From Sphingomonadaceae bacterium (GTDB taxonomy: Bacteria > Pseudomonadota > Alphaproteobacteria > Sphingomonadales > Sphingomonadaceae), in contig JACKLA010000004.1 of assembly GCA_024236155.1 (NCBI GenBank), positions 124,001 through 188,000 on the forward strand: a stretch of DNA of 64,000 bases, given 5' to 3'. Every line of letters starts with the position of its first letter. The stretch's first letter is position 1. Shown piece after piece: positions 35,081-42,208 of the stretch. A program made the translations under genes and the position numbers. Below the pieces are notes generated by a model. It searched no databases, was not told where the DNA came from, and saw nothing but the letters and a program-made list of their open reading frames with translations.

Positions 35081-36157
35081 TCAAACCTTCATCATCCAGC
35101 CATGGGTGTCCGCAACCGTGCCGTTCTGGATACCTACCAGTTTTTCGCGCAGCTTGCTGGTGATCTGGCCGGGGCCGCCGCTGCCGATGGTGAATTCGAA
35201 ATCGTCATTCGCCACCTTGCCGACCGGGGTCACGACCGCAGCGGTGCCGCAGGCCATGGTTTCAAGCAGCTTGCCGCTTTCCGCATCGGCGCGCCACTGG
35301 TCGATGCTGTACATCTCCTCGCGCACGTCGAGGCCTTCCTCGCGCAGCAGCTGGAGCAGGCTGTCGCGGGTGATGCCGGGCAGGATCGTGCCGGTCAGCG
35401 GCGGGGTGACCACGCGGCCATCGTCGAACACGAAAAACAGGTTCATGCCGCCCAGTTCCTCGATCCACTTCTTCTCGACCGCGTCGAGGAACAGGACCTG
35501 GTCATGCCCCTTGGCAAAGGCCTGGCCGGTGGGGACGAGGCTGGCAGCGTAATTGCCGCCGCACTTCGCCGCGCCGGTGCCGCCCGGTGCCGCGCGGGTA
35601 TAGTCCGAAACCCAGATGCTCACCGCCGGAGCGCCCGACTTGAAGTAATTGCCCGCCGGGCTGGCGATCACCAAAAACTTGTATTGCTTCGCCGGACGCA
35701 CGCCGAGGAATGCCTCGCTCGCAAACATGAAGGGGCGCAGGTAGAGCGAGCCGCCCTCGACCGTCGGGAACCAGTCGCCATCGACCGACAGCAGCTGGCG
35801 GATCGATTCGAGGAACAGCTCTTCGGGCAGGTTGGGCATGGCCAGCCGGTCTGCGCTCTTGTTGAAACGCTGCGCATTCGCCTCGGGCCGGAACAGCGCG
35901 ATGCCGCCATCGGGCTGCTTGTAGGCCTTCATCCCTTCGAAGATTTCCTGCGCATAGTGCAGCACCGATGCCGCCGGATCGAGTGCGATCGGCTGGCGCG
36001 GGCCGAGCGTCGCCGAATGCCAGCCGCCTTTCGCCTCGTCGTAATCGATCACCACCATGTGATCGGTGAACAGCGTGCCGAAACCGGGGTTCTTGAGCGC
36101 CTCCGCACGGGTGTCGGACGGCAGCGGGGCAGGGTGAGGGATGGTCTGGAATTGCAT
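35081..36157 (-). CDS. ilvE: branched-chain amino acid aminotransferase
   Basis: 358-residue fold-type IV PLP enzyme interconverting leucine, isoleucine and valine with their 2-oxo acids. Key blocks: LHYAQEIFEGMKAYKQPDGG, RFNKSADRLAMP, YLRPFMFASEAFLGVRP, AKCGGNYAASL (PLP lysine region) and GTAAVVTPVG. The start MQFQTIPHPAP lies after about 150 bases of untranslated sequence that includes two hairpins and a small upstream ORF. Confidence 0.95.
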   Translation of the reverse strand: MQFQTIPHPAPLPSDTRAEALKNPGFGTLFTDHMVVIDYDEAKGGWHSATLGPRQPIALDPAASVLHYAQEIFEGMKAYKQPDGGIALFRPEANAQRFNKSADRLAMPNLPEELFLESIRQLLSVDGDWFPTVEGGSLYLRPFMFASEAFLGVRPAKQYKFLVIASPAGNYFKSGAPAVSIWVSDYTRAAPGGTGAAKCGGNYAASLVPTGQAFAKGHDQVLFLDAVEKKWIEELGGMNLFFVFDDGRVVTPPLTGTILPGITRDSLLQLLREEGLDVREEMYSIDQWRADAESGKLLETMACGTAAVVTPVGKVANDDFEFTIGSGGPGQITSKLREKLVGIQNGTVADTHGWMMKV

Positions 36158-36311
36158 GAGGGTGCGGTTAAATCGCTCGAAGGCCGAGAGCAAGCCCGGT
36201 TCTTGGTCGCGGCAGCCAGAGCGCGACCGCGCGACGCCCGGAAGGGCGCCCCTCGGAGGCCATCCCGCAGGGATGAACAGCCGCGAGAGAAAACAGACTC
36301 GACAGAAATGA

Positions 36312-36346
36312 AAAGGGCGACCCGACCGGATGGTGGATCGCCCTTT
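36312..36346 (-). terminator. terminator/attenuator-like hairpin upstream of ilvE
   Basis: On the minus strand AAAGGGCGA pairs with TCGCCCTTT across a 17-base loop and runs into TTTTCATTT. A second hairpin (AGCGGCG-GGAAG-CGCCGCT, 36354-36372) lies just before it. Placed between a small ORF and ilvE, this could end a short transcript or act as an attenuator for ilvE. Confidence 0.7.
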
Positions 36347-36396
36347 CATGGTCAGCGGCGGGAAGCGCCGCTCACGAAGCCTCTAGGGGTATGGGT

Positions 36397-36453
36397 TTAC
36401 CGATAGTGCCTCGCGCGGAAACTTGCCGACCTCTCTGCTGAACCATGAGACAT
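36397..36453 (-). CDS. 18-codon ORF with an exceptionally strong Shine-Dalgarno
   Basis: Reads MSHGSAERSASFRARHYR then TAA. The 14 bases AAAGGAGGTGATCC at 36455-36468 are a perfect complement of the canonical 3' end of 16S rRNA, with ideal spacing to the ATG. Such long pairing is rare. No run of branched-chain codons is present, so it is not an obvious ilvE leader peptide. It may be a small protein, a leader, or part of a small RNA; a longer ORF upstream in another reading (36458-36646) has no clear start. Confidence 0.4.
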   Translation of the reverse strand: MSHGSAERSASFRARHYR

Positions 36454-36615
36454 CGGATCACCTCCTTTCGCGCTTCTTGAGCCAGGACCCGGGCCGTTTC
36501 ACCGGCGGGCCAAGACCGCGTGTGCCGCTGATCTTGAGGTCAATCTGATTCAAGTGAGTCGCGAAAACAAGGCTTGAATTTATTTTATCCCACGTCAGAA
36601 TTGTCCGCCGTTGCC

Positions 36616-36639
36616 AAGCGCCTTTCGGGGCGCTTTTTT
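36616..36639 (+). terminator. intrinsic-terminator-like hairpin without an obvious plus-strand gene
   Basis: AAGCGCC pairs with GGCGCTT over a 6-base loop and is followed by TTTT in a TTTTTT run. No protein gene lies upstream on the plus strand within 450 bases, so it either ends an unannotated RNA or is part of the adjoining repeat unit. Confidence 0.55.
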
Positions 36640-36646
36640 GTATCAT

Positions 36647-36722
36647 GCGCTCGCATTCGCGAGCGCGATATCCTCGCTCAAGGGGCCTGTCGGCCCAGTC
36701 GCTGCGGGCGGCCCTTTGGGCC
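36647..36722. repeat. three-hairpin dispersed repeat, copy A
   Basis: Begins with hairpin GCGCTCGC-ATTC-GCGAGCGC, then a conserved core ATATCCTCGCTCAAGG, hairpin GGGCC-TGTC-GGCCC, and hairpin GGCCC-TTT-GGGCC. The core of 46 bases differs at only two positions from copy B (39340-39413), while the stems of hairpins 1 and 3 differ but still pair. Confidence 0.75.
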
Positions 36723-36759
36723 TATGGCTGCCGCGACCACGAGGGGAGGAAGCAAACGG

Positions 36760-37335
36760 TTACCGGCAATCCTCGATCACGCGGGTAATTTCGGGCCAGG
36801 CCGGAATGTAGAGCGTGCGCAACCCGCTCACCTCGACTGCGAAACGCCCCCGGCTGAAACCGATGGCATCGAGCAACGGGTCCGTCGGATTGACCAGCAC
36901 GCTTAGCGTTCCCGGTCGCGAAATATCGGGCGTTACCGACAGCAGCCGCTCCTGCGTTTCGGTGCGGATACGCATTGGCACTGCGCCATTCGCGCCGCCC
37001 GAGCGGTAAAGCGTCAGCACCGGCAGGCGGCGCGGCAGGTGTCTGCACTCGATTTCGAACAGTGGCGCATTGGTGTTGGCACCGAAGCTGGCAGCGCCGC
37101 CGCCCTCCATGCCCGGCGAATAGGTCCAGTCCCCCGGCGTCTGCGGCGCATCGAGATAGTTTTCGTATTCCGGTTCGGTCACGACCGGCGGCGGCGTGTA
37201 AGTCGGCGTGGGGGCGGGCTTCACCGTCACCGGCGGTGTCGGCGTGGGGGCAGGGGCGCAGCAGGTGGCCAGCAGTGCCGCCGTGCCAAGTGCGATGCGG
37301 CGGGTCAGTTTGCCGGGGTTCAAACGGTCAGGCAT
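36760..37335 (-). CDS. lipoprotein with proline-rich linker, paralogue of the next gene
   Basis: 191 residues. Signal peptide with cysteine near LLATCCAPAP, then a Pro/Thr-rich linker (about residues 27-55) and a globular C-terminal domain ending WPEITRVIEDCR. The upstream gene (37320-37859) encodes a protein of the same plan, with a matching tail PGIRRVIDTC and a cysteine near the domain start, so the pair probably arose by duplication. They overlap by 16 bases. Function unknown. Confidence 0.72.
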   Translation of the reverse strand: MPDRLNPGKLTRRIALGTAALLATCCAPAPTPTPPVTVKPAPTPTYTPPPVVTEPEYENYLDAPQTPGDWTYSPGMEGGGAASFGANTNAPLFEIECRHLPRRLPVLTLYRSGGANGAVPMRIRTETQERLLSVTPDISRPGTLSVLVNPTDPLLDAIGFSRGRFAVEVSGLRTLYIPAWPEITRVIEDCR

Positions 37336-37859
37336 GTATCGATTACTCTCCGGATTCCGGGTGCTGCTGGCAATTCCGCTTCGGTCGTGCCGGGGCCGAG
37401 CAGGGTGAATGTGGTGCCGGTCACCGCCATTGCCGCGAGGATAGGCTGTTGCGGATGAACCCGCGCCGACATTGTCGGCAGCGCGCTGGTACTCGCTTGC
37501 ATCGGCAGGATAAACCGCTCACCGCCAGCGATGATCGAATATTCCTCGCCCGGTTGCAAGGCACCGGGTTTTTCAACGACGACCTGCCGCATCGCCCGGT
37601 CGCAGCGCAGCGTCAGGCGCGGTTCGCCATTGGCTTCGGAAAAGGCTGCGGCGACGCCGTTTGCATCCTCGCGCACCGACCATTCGCCGGGGGCGAGCAC
37701 CTTGCCCGAGGGCACCGCGACCGGTGCCGGATTGCCGGTGAGCACGGGCTGCGGCGTGGCGGCGGTTTCTTCTTCGGGCGCTGCGGGATCGCCGCATGCG
37801 GCGAGGGCGGGCAGCAAAAGGGCGGGCAGCACTATCGCAAGGGCGTGGATTCGGCGCAT
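37320..37859 (-). CDS. lipoprotein, paralogue of the downstream gene
   Basis: 179 residues with lipobox LAAC (LLPALAACG). The acidic/proline linker (DPAAPEEETAATPQP) leads to a domain starting LTLRCDRAMRQVV and ending GIRRVIDTCLTV, resembling the downstream protein in the placement of its two cysteines. Predicted outer- or inner-membrane-anchored. Start MRRIHALAIV is preferred over the longer frame. Divergent from tlyA. Confidence 0.75.
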   Translation of the reverse strand: MRRIHALAIVLPALLLPALAACGDPAAPEEETAATPQPVLTGNPAPVAVPSGKVLAPGEWSVREDANGVAAAFSEANGEPRLTLRCDRAMRQVVVEKPGALQPGEEYSIIAGGERFILPMQASTSALPTMSARVHPQQPILAAMAVTGTTFTLLGPGTTEAELPAAPGIRRVIDTCLTV

Positions 37860-37932
37860 GGTGATCCTTTTCGGTGGCCGACCAAGCGGTTGCGCTTGGC
37901 AAGAGGGGCCTCGCCCTTCTATCGGCCATGGC

Positions 37933-38682
37933 ATGGCGCGCAAGACACGTCTCGATCAAATGCTCGTGCAACGCGGCCTGGCCGAAAGCCGCACGCGTGC
38001 GCAGGCGCTGATCATGGCGGGCCTCGTGTTCAGCGGAGAGGCCAAGATGTCCAAGGCCGGGCAGCAATTGCCCGACGATGCGCCGCTGGAGGTGCGCGGG
38101 CGCGACCATCCCTGGGTCAGCCGGGGCGGGATCAAGCTCGCCCATGCGATCGGGCATTTCGGCCTCGATCCGGCGGGCGTCACCGCAATGGATGTCGGCA
38201 GTTCGACCGGCGGGTTTACCGATGTCCTGCTGCAGGGCGGGGCGGCGCATGTGATCGCGGTCGATAGCGGGACCAACCAGCTGGCGTGGAAGCTGCGGCA
38301 GGATGAGCGGGTGACCGTGCTCGAACAGACCAGTGCGCGCATCCTGACCCCGGAAATGATCGGCAGGCCCTATGGCTGGGTGGTGTGCGATGCCTCCTTC
38401 ATTGGTTTGGCCAAGGTGCTGGAGGTGCCGCTGCGGCTGGCCGAGCGCGACTGCCGGCTGGTGGCGCTGATCAAGCCTCAATTCGAGGTCGGGCGCGAGG
38501 AAGTGGGCAAGAAAGGCGTCGTGAGCGACCCCGTGCTGCACGATCGGGTGTGCGGCGAGGTGCGCGACTGGCTCGAAGGCGAAGACTGGACCGTCGACGG
38601 CATCGTCGAAAGCCCGATCACCGGGCCGGAGGGCAATGTCGAATTCCTGGTCTCGGCGTGGCGTGGGAACATTTTACCTTGA
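37933..38682 (+). CDS. tlyA: TlyA-family rRNA (cytidine-2'-O)-methyltransferase
   Basis: 249 residues: an S4 RNA-binding domain (LDQMLVQRGLAESRTRAQAL) followed by an FtsJ-like SAM methyltransferase with AMDVGSSTGGFTDVLLQGGA and LIKPQFEVGREEVGKKGVV. Family members 2'-O-methylate cytidines of 16S/23S rRNA and some were named hemolysins. It is followed at 97 bases by tspO. Confidence 0.93.
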   Translation: MARKTRLDQMLVQRGLAESRTRAQALIMAGLVFSGEAKMSKAGQQLPDDAPLEVRGRDHPWVSRGGIKLAHAIGHFGLDPAGVTAMDVGSSTGGFTDVLLQGGAAHVIAVDSGTNQLAWKLRQDERVTVLEQTSARILTPEMIGRPYGWVVCDASFIGLAKVLEVPLRLAERDCRLVALIKPQFEVGREEVGKKGVVSDPVLHDRVCGEVRDWLEGEDWTVDGIVESPITGPEGNVEFLVSAWRGNILP

Positions 38683-38779
38683 TCGGCTTTCCCGGGAAGG
38701 AACAACCTCGCCAGCGCCATTGCCGCCAGCCACCCGGCTCGCCAATATCGCATATCCGCGAATCGTATCGGGAGACCAC

Positions 38780-39328
38780 ATGAACGTCCTCGCCTCCAAA
38801 GGGCAATTGCGCGCGAGTTTCATCCGCTGGGCGCTGTTTACCGTGCCGACCTGTGTGCTGCTCGGTTTCCTCGCCAGCCAGCTGGGCAGCCCGCAGAGTG
38901 TGTGGTTCGAAAGCCTCGAAAAACCGGCACTGTTCCCTGACCCGGCGGTGTTCCGGATCGTCTGGACGGTGCTCTATATCATGATGGGCCTCGCGGTTGC
39001 GCTGATCTGCGCCGCGTGGGGCGCGCGCGGGCGCAGCCTGGCGCTGCTGCTGTTCGTGGTGCAGTTCGTCATCAACCTTTCATGGTCGTCCGTTTTCTTC
39101 GGCAGTTACCGGATCAGCGGCGGGCTGATGCTGATGGTCGCACTCGGCTTCATGCTGCTGGCAACCATCGTGACCTTCTGGCGCATCCGCACGCTGGCAG
39201 GGGCCATGCTGCTGCCATATCTTGCCTGGGTGTGCTTCGCGGGCGTGCTGAATTACCAGTTCCTGCAACTCAATCCCGATGCCGACGGGGTCGATCCGAC
39301 CCAGCCGGTGCAGCGGATCGAATTTTAG
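38780..39328 (+). CDS. tspO: TspO/MBR-family tryptophan-rich sensory protein
   Basis: 182-residue membrane protein with five predicted helices. Family motifs: SLEKPALFPDPAVFRIVWT VLYIMMG, LFVVQFVINLSWSSVFFG, FWRIRTLAGAMLLPYLAWV, and the terminal LNYQFLQLN. TspO binds porphyrins and is linked to tetrapyrrole and stress regulation. GGGAGA precedes the ATG. Confidence 0.92.
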   Translation: MNVLASKGQLRASFIRWALFTVPTCVLLGFLASQLGSPQSVWFESLEKPALFPDPAVFRIVWTVLYIMMGLAVALICAAWGARGRSLALLLFVVQFVINLSWSSVFFGSYRISGGLMLMVALGFMLLATIVTFWRIRTLAGAMLLPYLAWVCFAGVLNYQFLQLNPDADGVDPTQPVQRIEF

Positions 39329-39339
39329 CATTTTGTTTC

Positions 39340-39413
39340 CGCACGCCATCCGGCGTGCGATATCCTCGCTCAAGGGGCCTGTCGGTCCAATCGCTGCGGG
39401 CGGCCGGTCGGCC
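39340..39413. repeat. three-hairpin dispersed repeat, copy B
   Basis: Starts 11 bases after tspO. Hairpin 1 is CGCACGCC-ATCC-GGCGTGCG, hairpin 2 GGGCC-TGTC-GGTCC (a G-U pair where copy A has G-C), hairpin 3 GGCC-GGTC-GGCC. The single-stranded parts match copy A almost exactly. See copy A at 36647. Confidence 0.75.
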
Positions 39414-39480
39414 TTGCGGTTGCCTGCCGGCAACCGATACTCCGCTTGCCAAACCGGGCATTGAAATCCAAATAGGCGCC

Positions 39481-39735
39481 ATGCAAAGCCAGAATCCCCT
39501 GATCGCCGATTTCGTTAAACTCGCCAACAGCGCGGCGGGCACCTTTGCCGGGATGACCCGCGAAGCCCGTGAAAGCGCCCGCGAACGGGTGAAAGAGGCG
39601 ATGGGTGGCATGGATTTCGTCAGCCGCGAAGAATTCGACGCGGTGAAGGAAATGGCCAGCAAAGCGCGAGAAGAAAACGAAAAACTGTCCGAACGACTGG
39701 CCGCGCTGGAGGCGAAGCTCGCTTCGAAGGCGTAA
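39481..39735 (+). CDS. ubiK: UbiK/BMFP-family accessory factor
   Basis: 84-residue coiled-coil protein of the BMFP family; in E. coli UbiK assists ubiquinone biosynthesis and binds membranes. It starts MQSQNPLIADFVKLANSAAG and has the typical helical C-terminal half ARERVKEAM, REEFDAVKEMASKAREENE. Length fits the family. Usually near recO in related genomes, here separated from it by one unknown gene. Confidence 0.87.
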   Translation: MQSQNPLIADFVKLANSAAGTFAGMTREARESARERVKEAMGGMDFVSREEFDAVKEMASKAREENEKLSERLAALEAKLASKA

Positions 39736-39740
39736 TTGAA

Positions 39741-40355
39741 ATGGCGCGTTTGGCCTTGCCAAAACGCGTTTCGATCTCACCACTGGTTCTTGGGCTTGCG
39801 TTAGCTCTTGCCTGTGTCGCGAGCGTCGGCATCACCTGGTATTCGATCGACAAGGTGGGTATGGTCGAAAGCCTCTGCAGGGTCGGTCTCCCCAATCCAA
39901 CGGCACCCAAATATCTCGACGATGATGACCTCGCATGCGCCTACTTCCAGCCGGAGCGGCGATATTTCGGCTACGCCCGCAGTTGGGATGGTGAGTTATC
40001 CTTTACCAGCGCAGATCTGGCCGAGATGGACGAAAGTCCGCGCTTGAAAGACCACACTGTGCGTCTCGATTGTCCGCCCGTCGGTTGTGGCGAACAGTTT
40101 GAAAAGGAGCTGGAACGCAATTCCATCGAACTGTGTTCAGGTGGCGATGGAAAGATGGGCTTTTCAGGCGTGATCGTGGAGGGAAAGCTCACAGCGAGAC
40201 ACTTTACCTATGGGCACCTGGACTCGTCGCGCTCGCGTGTCCTTCAGGTGGAACGCGTCGTGGAAGTATTTGAATCCTCGGATTCAAAGGCCGAATGGCA
40301 GGCGACTATCGATAAGGTCGGGCCGATCGAATCCTGCATTGAGAGAACCGATTGA
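39741..40355 (+). CDS. hypothetical membrane-anchored protein
   Basis: 204 residues with one N-terminal membrane helix (LVLGLALALACVASVGITW) and a periplasmic domain with six or so cysteines, including LDCPPVGCGEQ. No family recognised. It starts 5 bases after ubiK and its stop overlaps the recO start (TTGA), so it is transcribed with both although neither partner suggests a role. Confidence 0.68.
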   Translation: MARLALPKRVSISPLVLGLALALACVASVGITWYSIDKVGMVESLCRVGLPNPTAPKYLDDDDLACAYFQPERRYFGYARSWDGELSFTSADLAEMDESPRLKDHTVRLDCPPVGCGEQFEKELERNSIELCSGGDGKMGFSGVIVEGKLTARHFTYGHLDSSRSRVLQVERVVEVFESSDSKAEWQATIDKVGPIESCIERTD

Positions 40356-40954
40356 ACCTGCGCGCACCCGCCATCCTTGTCGCCGCCCGCCCTCATGGCG
40401 AGACGGCGGTTATCGCGCGGCTGTTGACCGGGGAATACGGCCTTGTCGCGGGTTATGTCGCGGGCGGGCGCGGGCGGAACCTGCGGCCGGTGGTAATCCC
40501 GGGCAATCTGGTCGAGGTCGAGCTGCGGTCGAAATCCGACAGCCAATTGCCCTTCGCACGGCTGGAACTGGTGCAGAGCCGGGGGCCGTGGCTGGGTGAG
40601 CCGCTGCCAGCTGCGGCTATCGGCTGGGCTACCGCGCTTGCCGCCAGCACGCTGCCCGAACGCAATCCTTATCCCTCGCTCTACACTGCGCTGGCGGCGT
40701 TGCTCGATGCGATCTGCAATGCAGGCTCGGCGCGTGAGTGGCTGCGCGGGATGATCGCCTATGAGGCGCTGCTGCTGCGCGAGCTGGGCTATGGCGGGCA
40801 GGCACCTCCTGCCGAAGCGGAGCTTGAGCCGCTGTTGGAAATCTTTGGCCGCCAGGGCCCGCAAATCGAACGCTACCTGCTTGCCGACCGCAAGGCCGAT
40901 GTTATGGCCGCCCGCAACATGCTGCGCGAGCGACTGGGGCGGATGGTTCGATGA
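40352..40954 (+). CDS. recO: DNA repair protein RecO
   Basis: Recombination mediator that helps load RecA on SSB-coated DNA. N-terminal OB fold: RAPAILVAARPHGETAVIAR, LTGEYGLVAGYVAGG RGR. At 200 residues it is shorter than the usual 240 or so and lacks a cysteine zinc motif, as in some sphingomonads. The start is taken as TTG at 40352 with GAGAGAA upstream. The stop overlaps leuB by ATGA. Confidence 0.87.
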   Translation: MNLRAPAILVAARPHGETAVIARLLTGEYGLVAGYVAGGRGRNLRPVVIPGNLVEVELRSKSDSQLPFARLELVQSRGPWLGEPLPAAAIGWATALAASTLPERNPYPSLYTALAALLDAICNAGSAREWLRGMIAYEALLLRELGYGGQAPPAEAELEPLLEIFGRQGPQIERYLLADRKADVMAARNMLRERLGRMVR

Positions 40955-42009
40955 AGATTGCGGTTTTTGCCGGTGACGGCATCGGTTCGGAAATCATGGC
41001 ACAGGCCTTGCGCGTGCTCGATGCGCTGCGGCTGCCCGGCGCGGTCTATATCGAAGGCGATGTCGGCGGGGTTGCTTACAAGCGCCATGGCCATCCGCTG
41101 CCCGCCGAAACACTCGATGCCGCCAAATCCAGCGATGCCGTGCTGTTCGGCGCGGTGGGCGATCCCGCGTGCGACAATCTGGAACGCCATTTGCGGCCCG
41201 AGCAGGCGATCCTCGGCCTGCGTTCGCATCTCGGGCTGTTCGCCAATCTTCGCCCCGCGACGATGTTCGCCGGGCTGGAGGATATGTCCGGCCTCAAACC
41301 CGAAATCGCCCGCCAGATCGACCTGCTGATCGTGCGCGAGCTGAATGGCGACGTCTATTTCGGCGACAAGGGAACCCGCACCCGCGAAGATGGCCAGCGC
41401 GAAGGGTGGGACATGATGTCCTACGCCGAAAATGAAGTGCGCCGCATTGCCCACACCGCTTTCCGCGCGGCGCAGGGGCGCAACAAGCGGCTGTGCAGCG
41501 TCGACAAGGCCAATGTGCTCGAAACCAGCCAGCTGTGGCGCGATGTGATGATCGAGGTTGCGGCGGAATATCCCGATGTCGCGCTCGACCACATGTATGT
41601 CGACAATGCCGCAATGCAGCTGGTGCGCAATCCCGGCCAGTTCGATGTGGTGGTGACCGGCAATTTGTTCGGCGACATCCTGTCCGACCAGGCGAGCATG
41701 TGTGTTGGGTCGATCGGCCTGCTCGCCAGCGCCTCGCTGGGTGAGCGGCAGACCGAATTCGGCACCTTCGGCATGTACGAACCGATCCACGGCACCGCGC
41801 CCGATATTGCCGGGCAGGGCAAGGCCAACCCGATGGCGATGATCCTGTCCGCCGCGATGATGCTGCACCACAGCTTCGGGCGCGAGGATGACGCCGCGCG
41901 GATCGAGGCAGCGGTGGCCAAGGCACTGGCTGACGGAGTGCTGGGCGGCGATCTGGGCGGCAGTGCCTCGACGCAGGAAATCGGTGACGCGGTGTTGGCG
42001 CGGCTCTAA
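40951..42009 (+). CDS. leuB: 3-isopropylmalate dehydrogenase
   Basis: 352-residue NAD-dependent beta-decarboxylating dehydrogenase of leucine synthesis. Family blocks: IAVFAGDGIGSEIMAQALRV, DAVLFGAVGDP, LRSHLGLFANLRPA, RELNGDVYFGDKG, VDNAAMQL, TGNLFGDILSDQASM and GMYEPIHGTAPDIAGQGKAN. Translationally coupled to recO, an order common in sphingomonads. ilvE in this window serves the same amino acid group. Confidence 0.96.
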   Translation: MKIAVFAGDGIGSEIMAQALRVLDALRLPGAVYIEGDVGGVAYKRHGHPLPAETLDAAKSSDAVLFGAVGDPACDNLERHLRPEQAILGLRSHLGLFANLRPATMFAGLEDMSGLKPEIARQIDLLIVRELNGDVYFGDKGTRTREDGQREGWDMMSYAENEVRRIAHTAFRAAQGRNKRLCSVDKANVLETSQLWRDVMIEVAAEYPDVALDHMYVDNAAMQLVRNPGQFDVVVTGNLFGDILSDQASMCVGSIGLLASASLGERQTEFGTFGMYEPIHGTAPDIAGQGKANPMAMILSAAMMLHHSFGREDDAARIEAAVAKALADGVLGGDLGGSASTQEIGDAVLARL

Positions 42010-42034
42010 ATCGCGGGGTCGTGCCTGGCTTTGT

Positions 42035-42183
42035 TTCGCGCAAAGGCGCTAAGGCGCGAAGATCTAGTGCCTGCGGCATAGCCGCTCTCAATCCATATAT
42101 CTTCGTCTAGGCCTCACGACGGATTTTGGAATTGCCTGCTGACGCAGGCGAAACCTCTTCGCGCCTTAGCGTCTTTGCGCGAA
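42035..42183. repeat. 149-bp element with 28-bp inverted ends
   Basis: Left arm 42035-42062 (TTCGCGCAAAGGCGCTAAGG...) and right arm 42156-42183 are inverted copies matching at 27 of 28 positions. The 93-base centre contains a further hairpin GCCTGC-TGAC-GCAGGC. It fills the gap between leuB and the glycosyltransferase gene. It could be a MITE-like element or a stable RNA hairpin; no transposase or target duplication was seen. Confidence 0.75.
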
Positions 42184-42208
42184 CCCAAAAAAGGGGCAAG
42201 GACCGCCG

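Noticed and set aside
36458..36646. A 62-codon minus-strand ORF ending LKKRERR just before the strong Shine-Dalgarno
   Set aside because: It has no convincing start or ribosome-binding site and its 5' part lies across a terminator hairpin; not enough to call a gene.
42035..42183. The inverted-repeat element as an insertion sequence
   Set aside because: It has no transposase, no room for one, and no visible target-site duplication; it is listed as a repeat.
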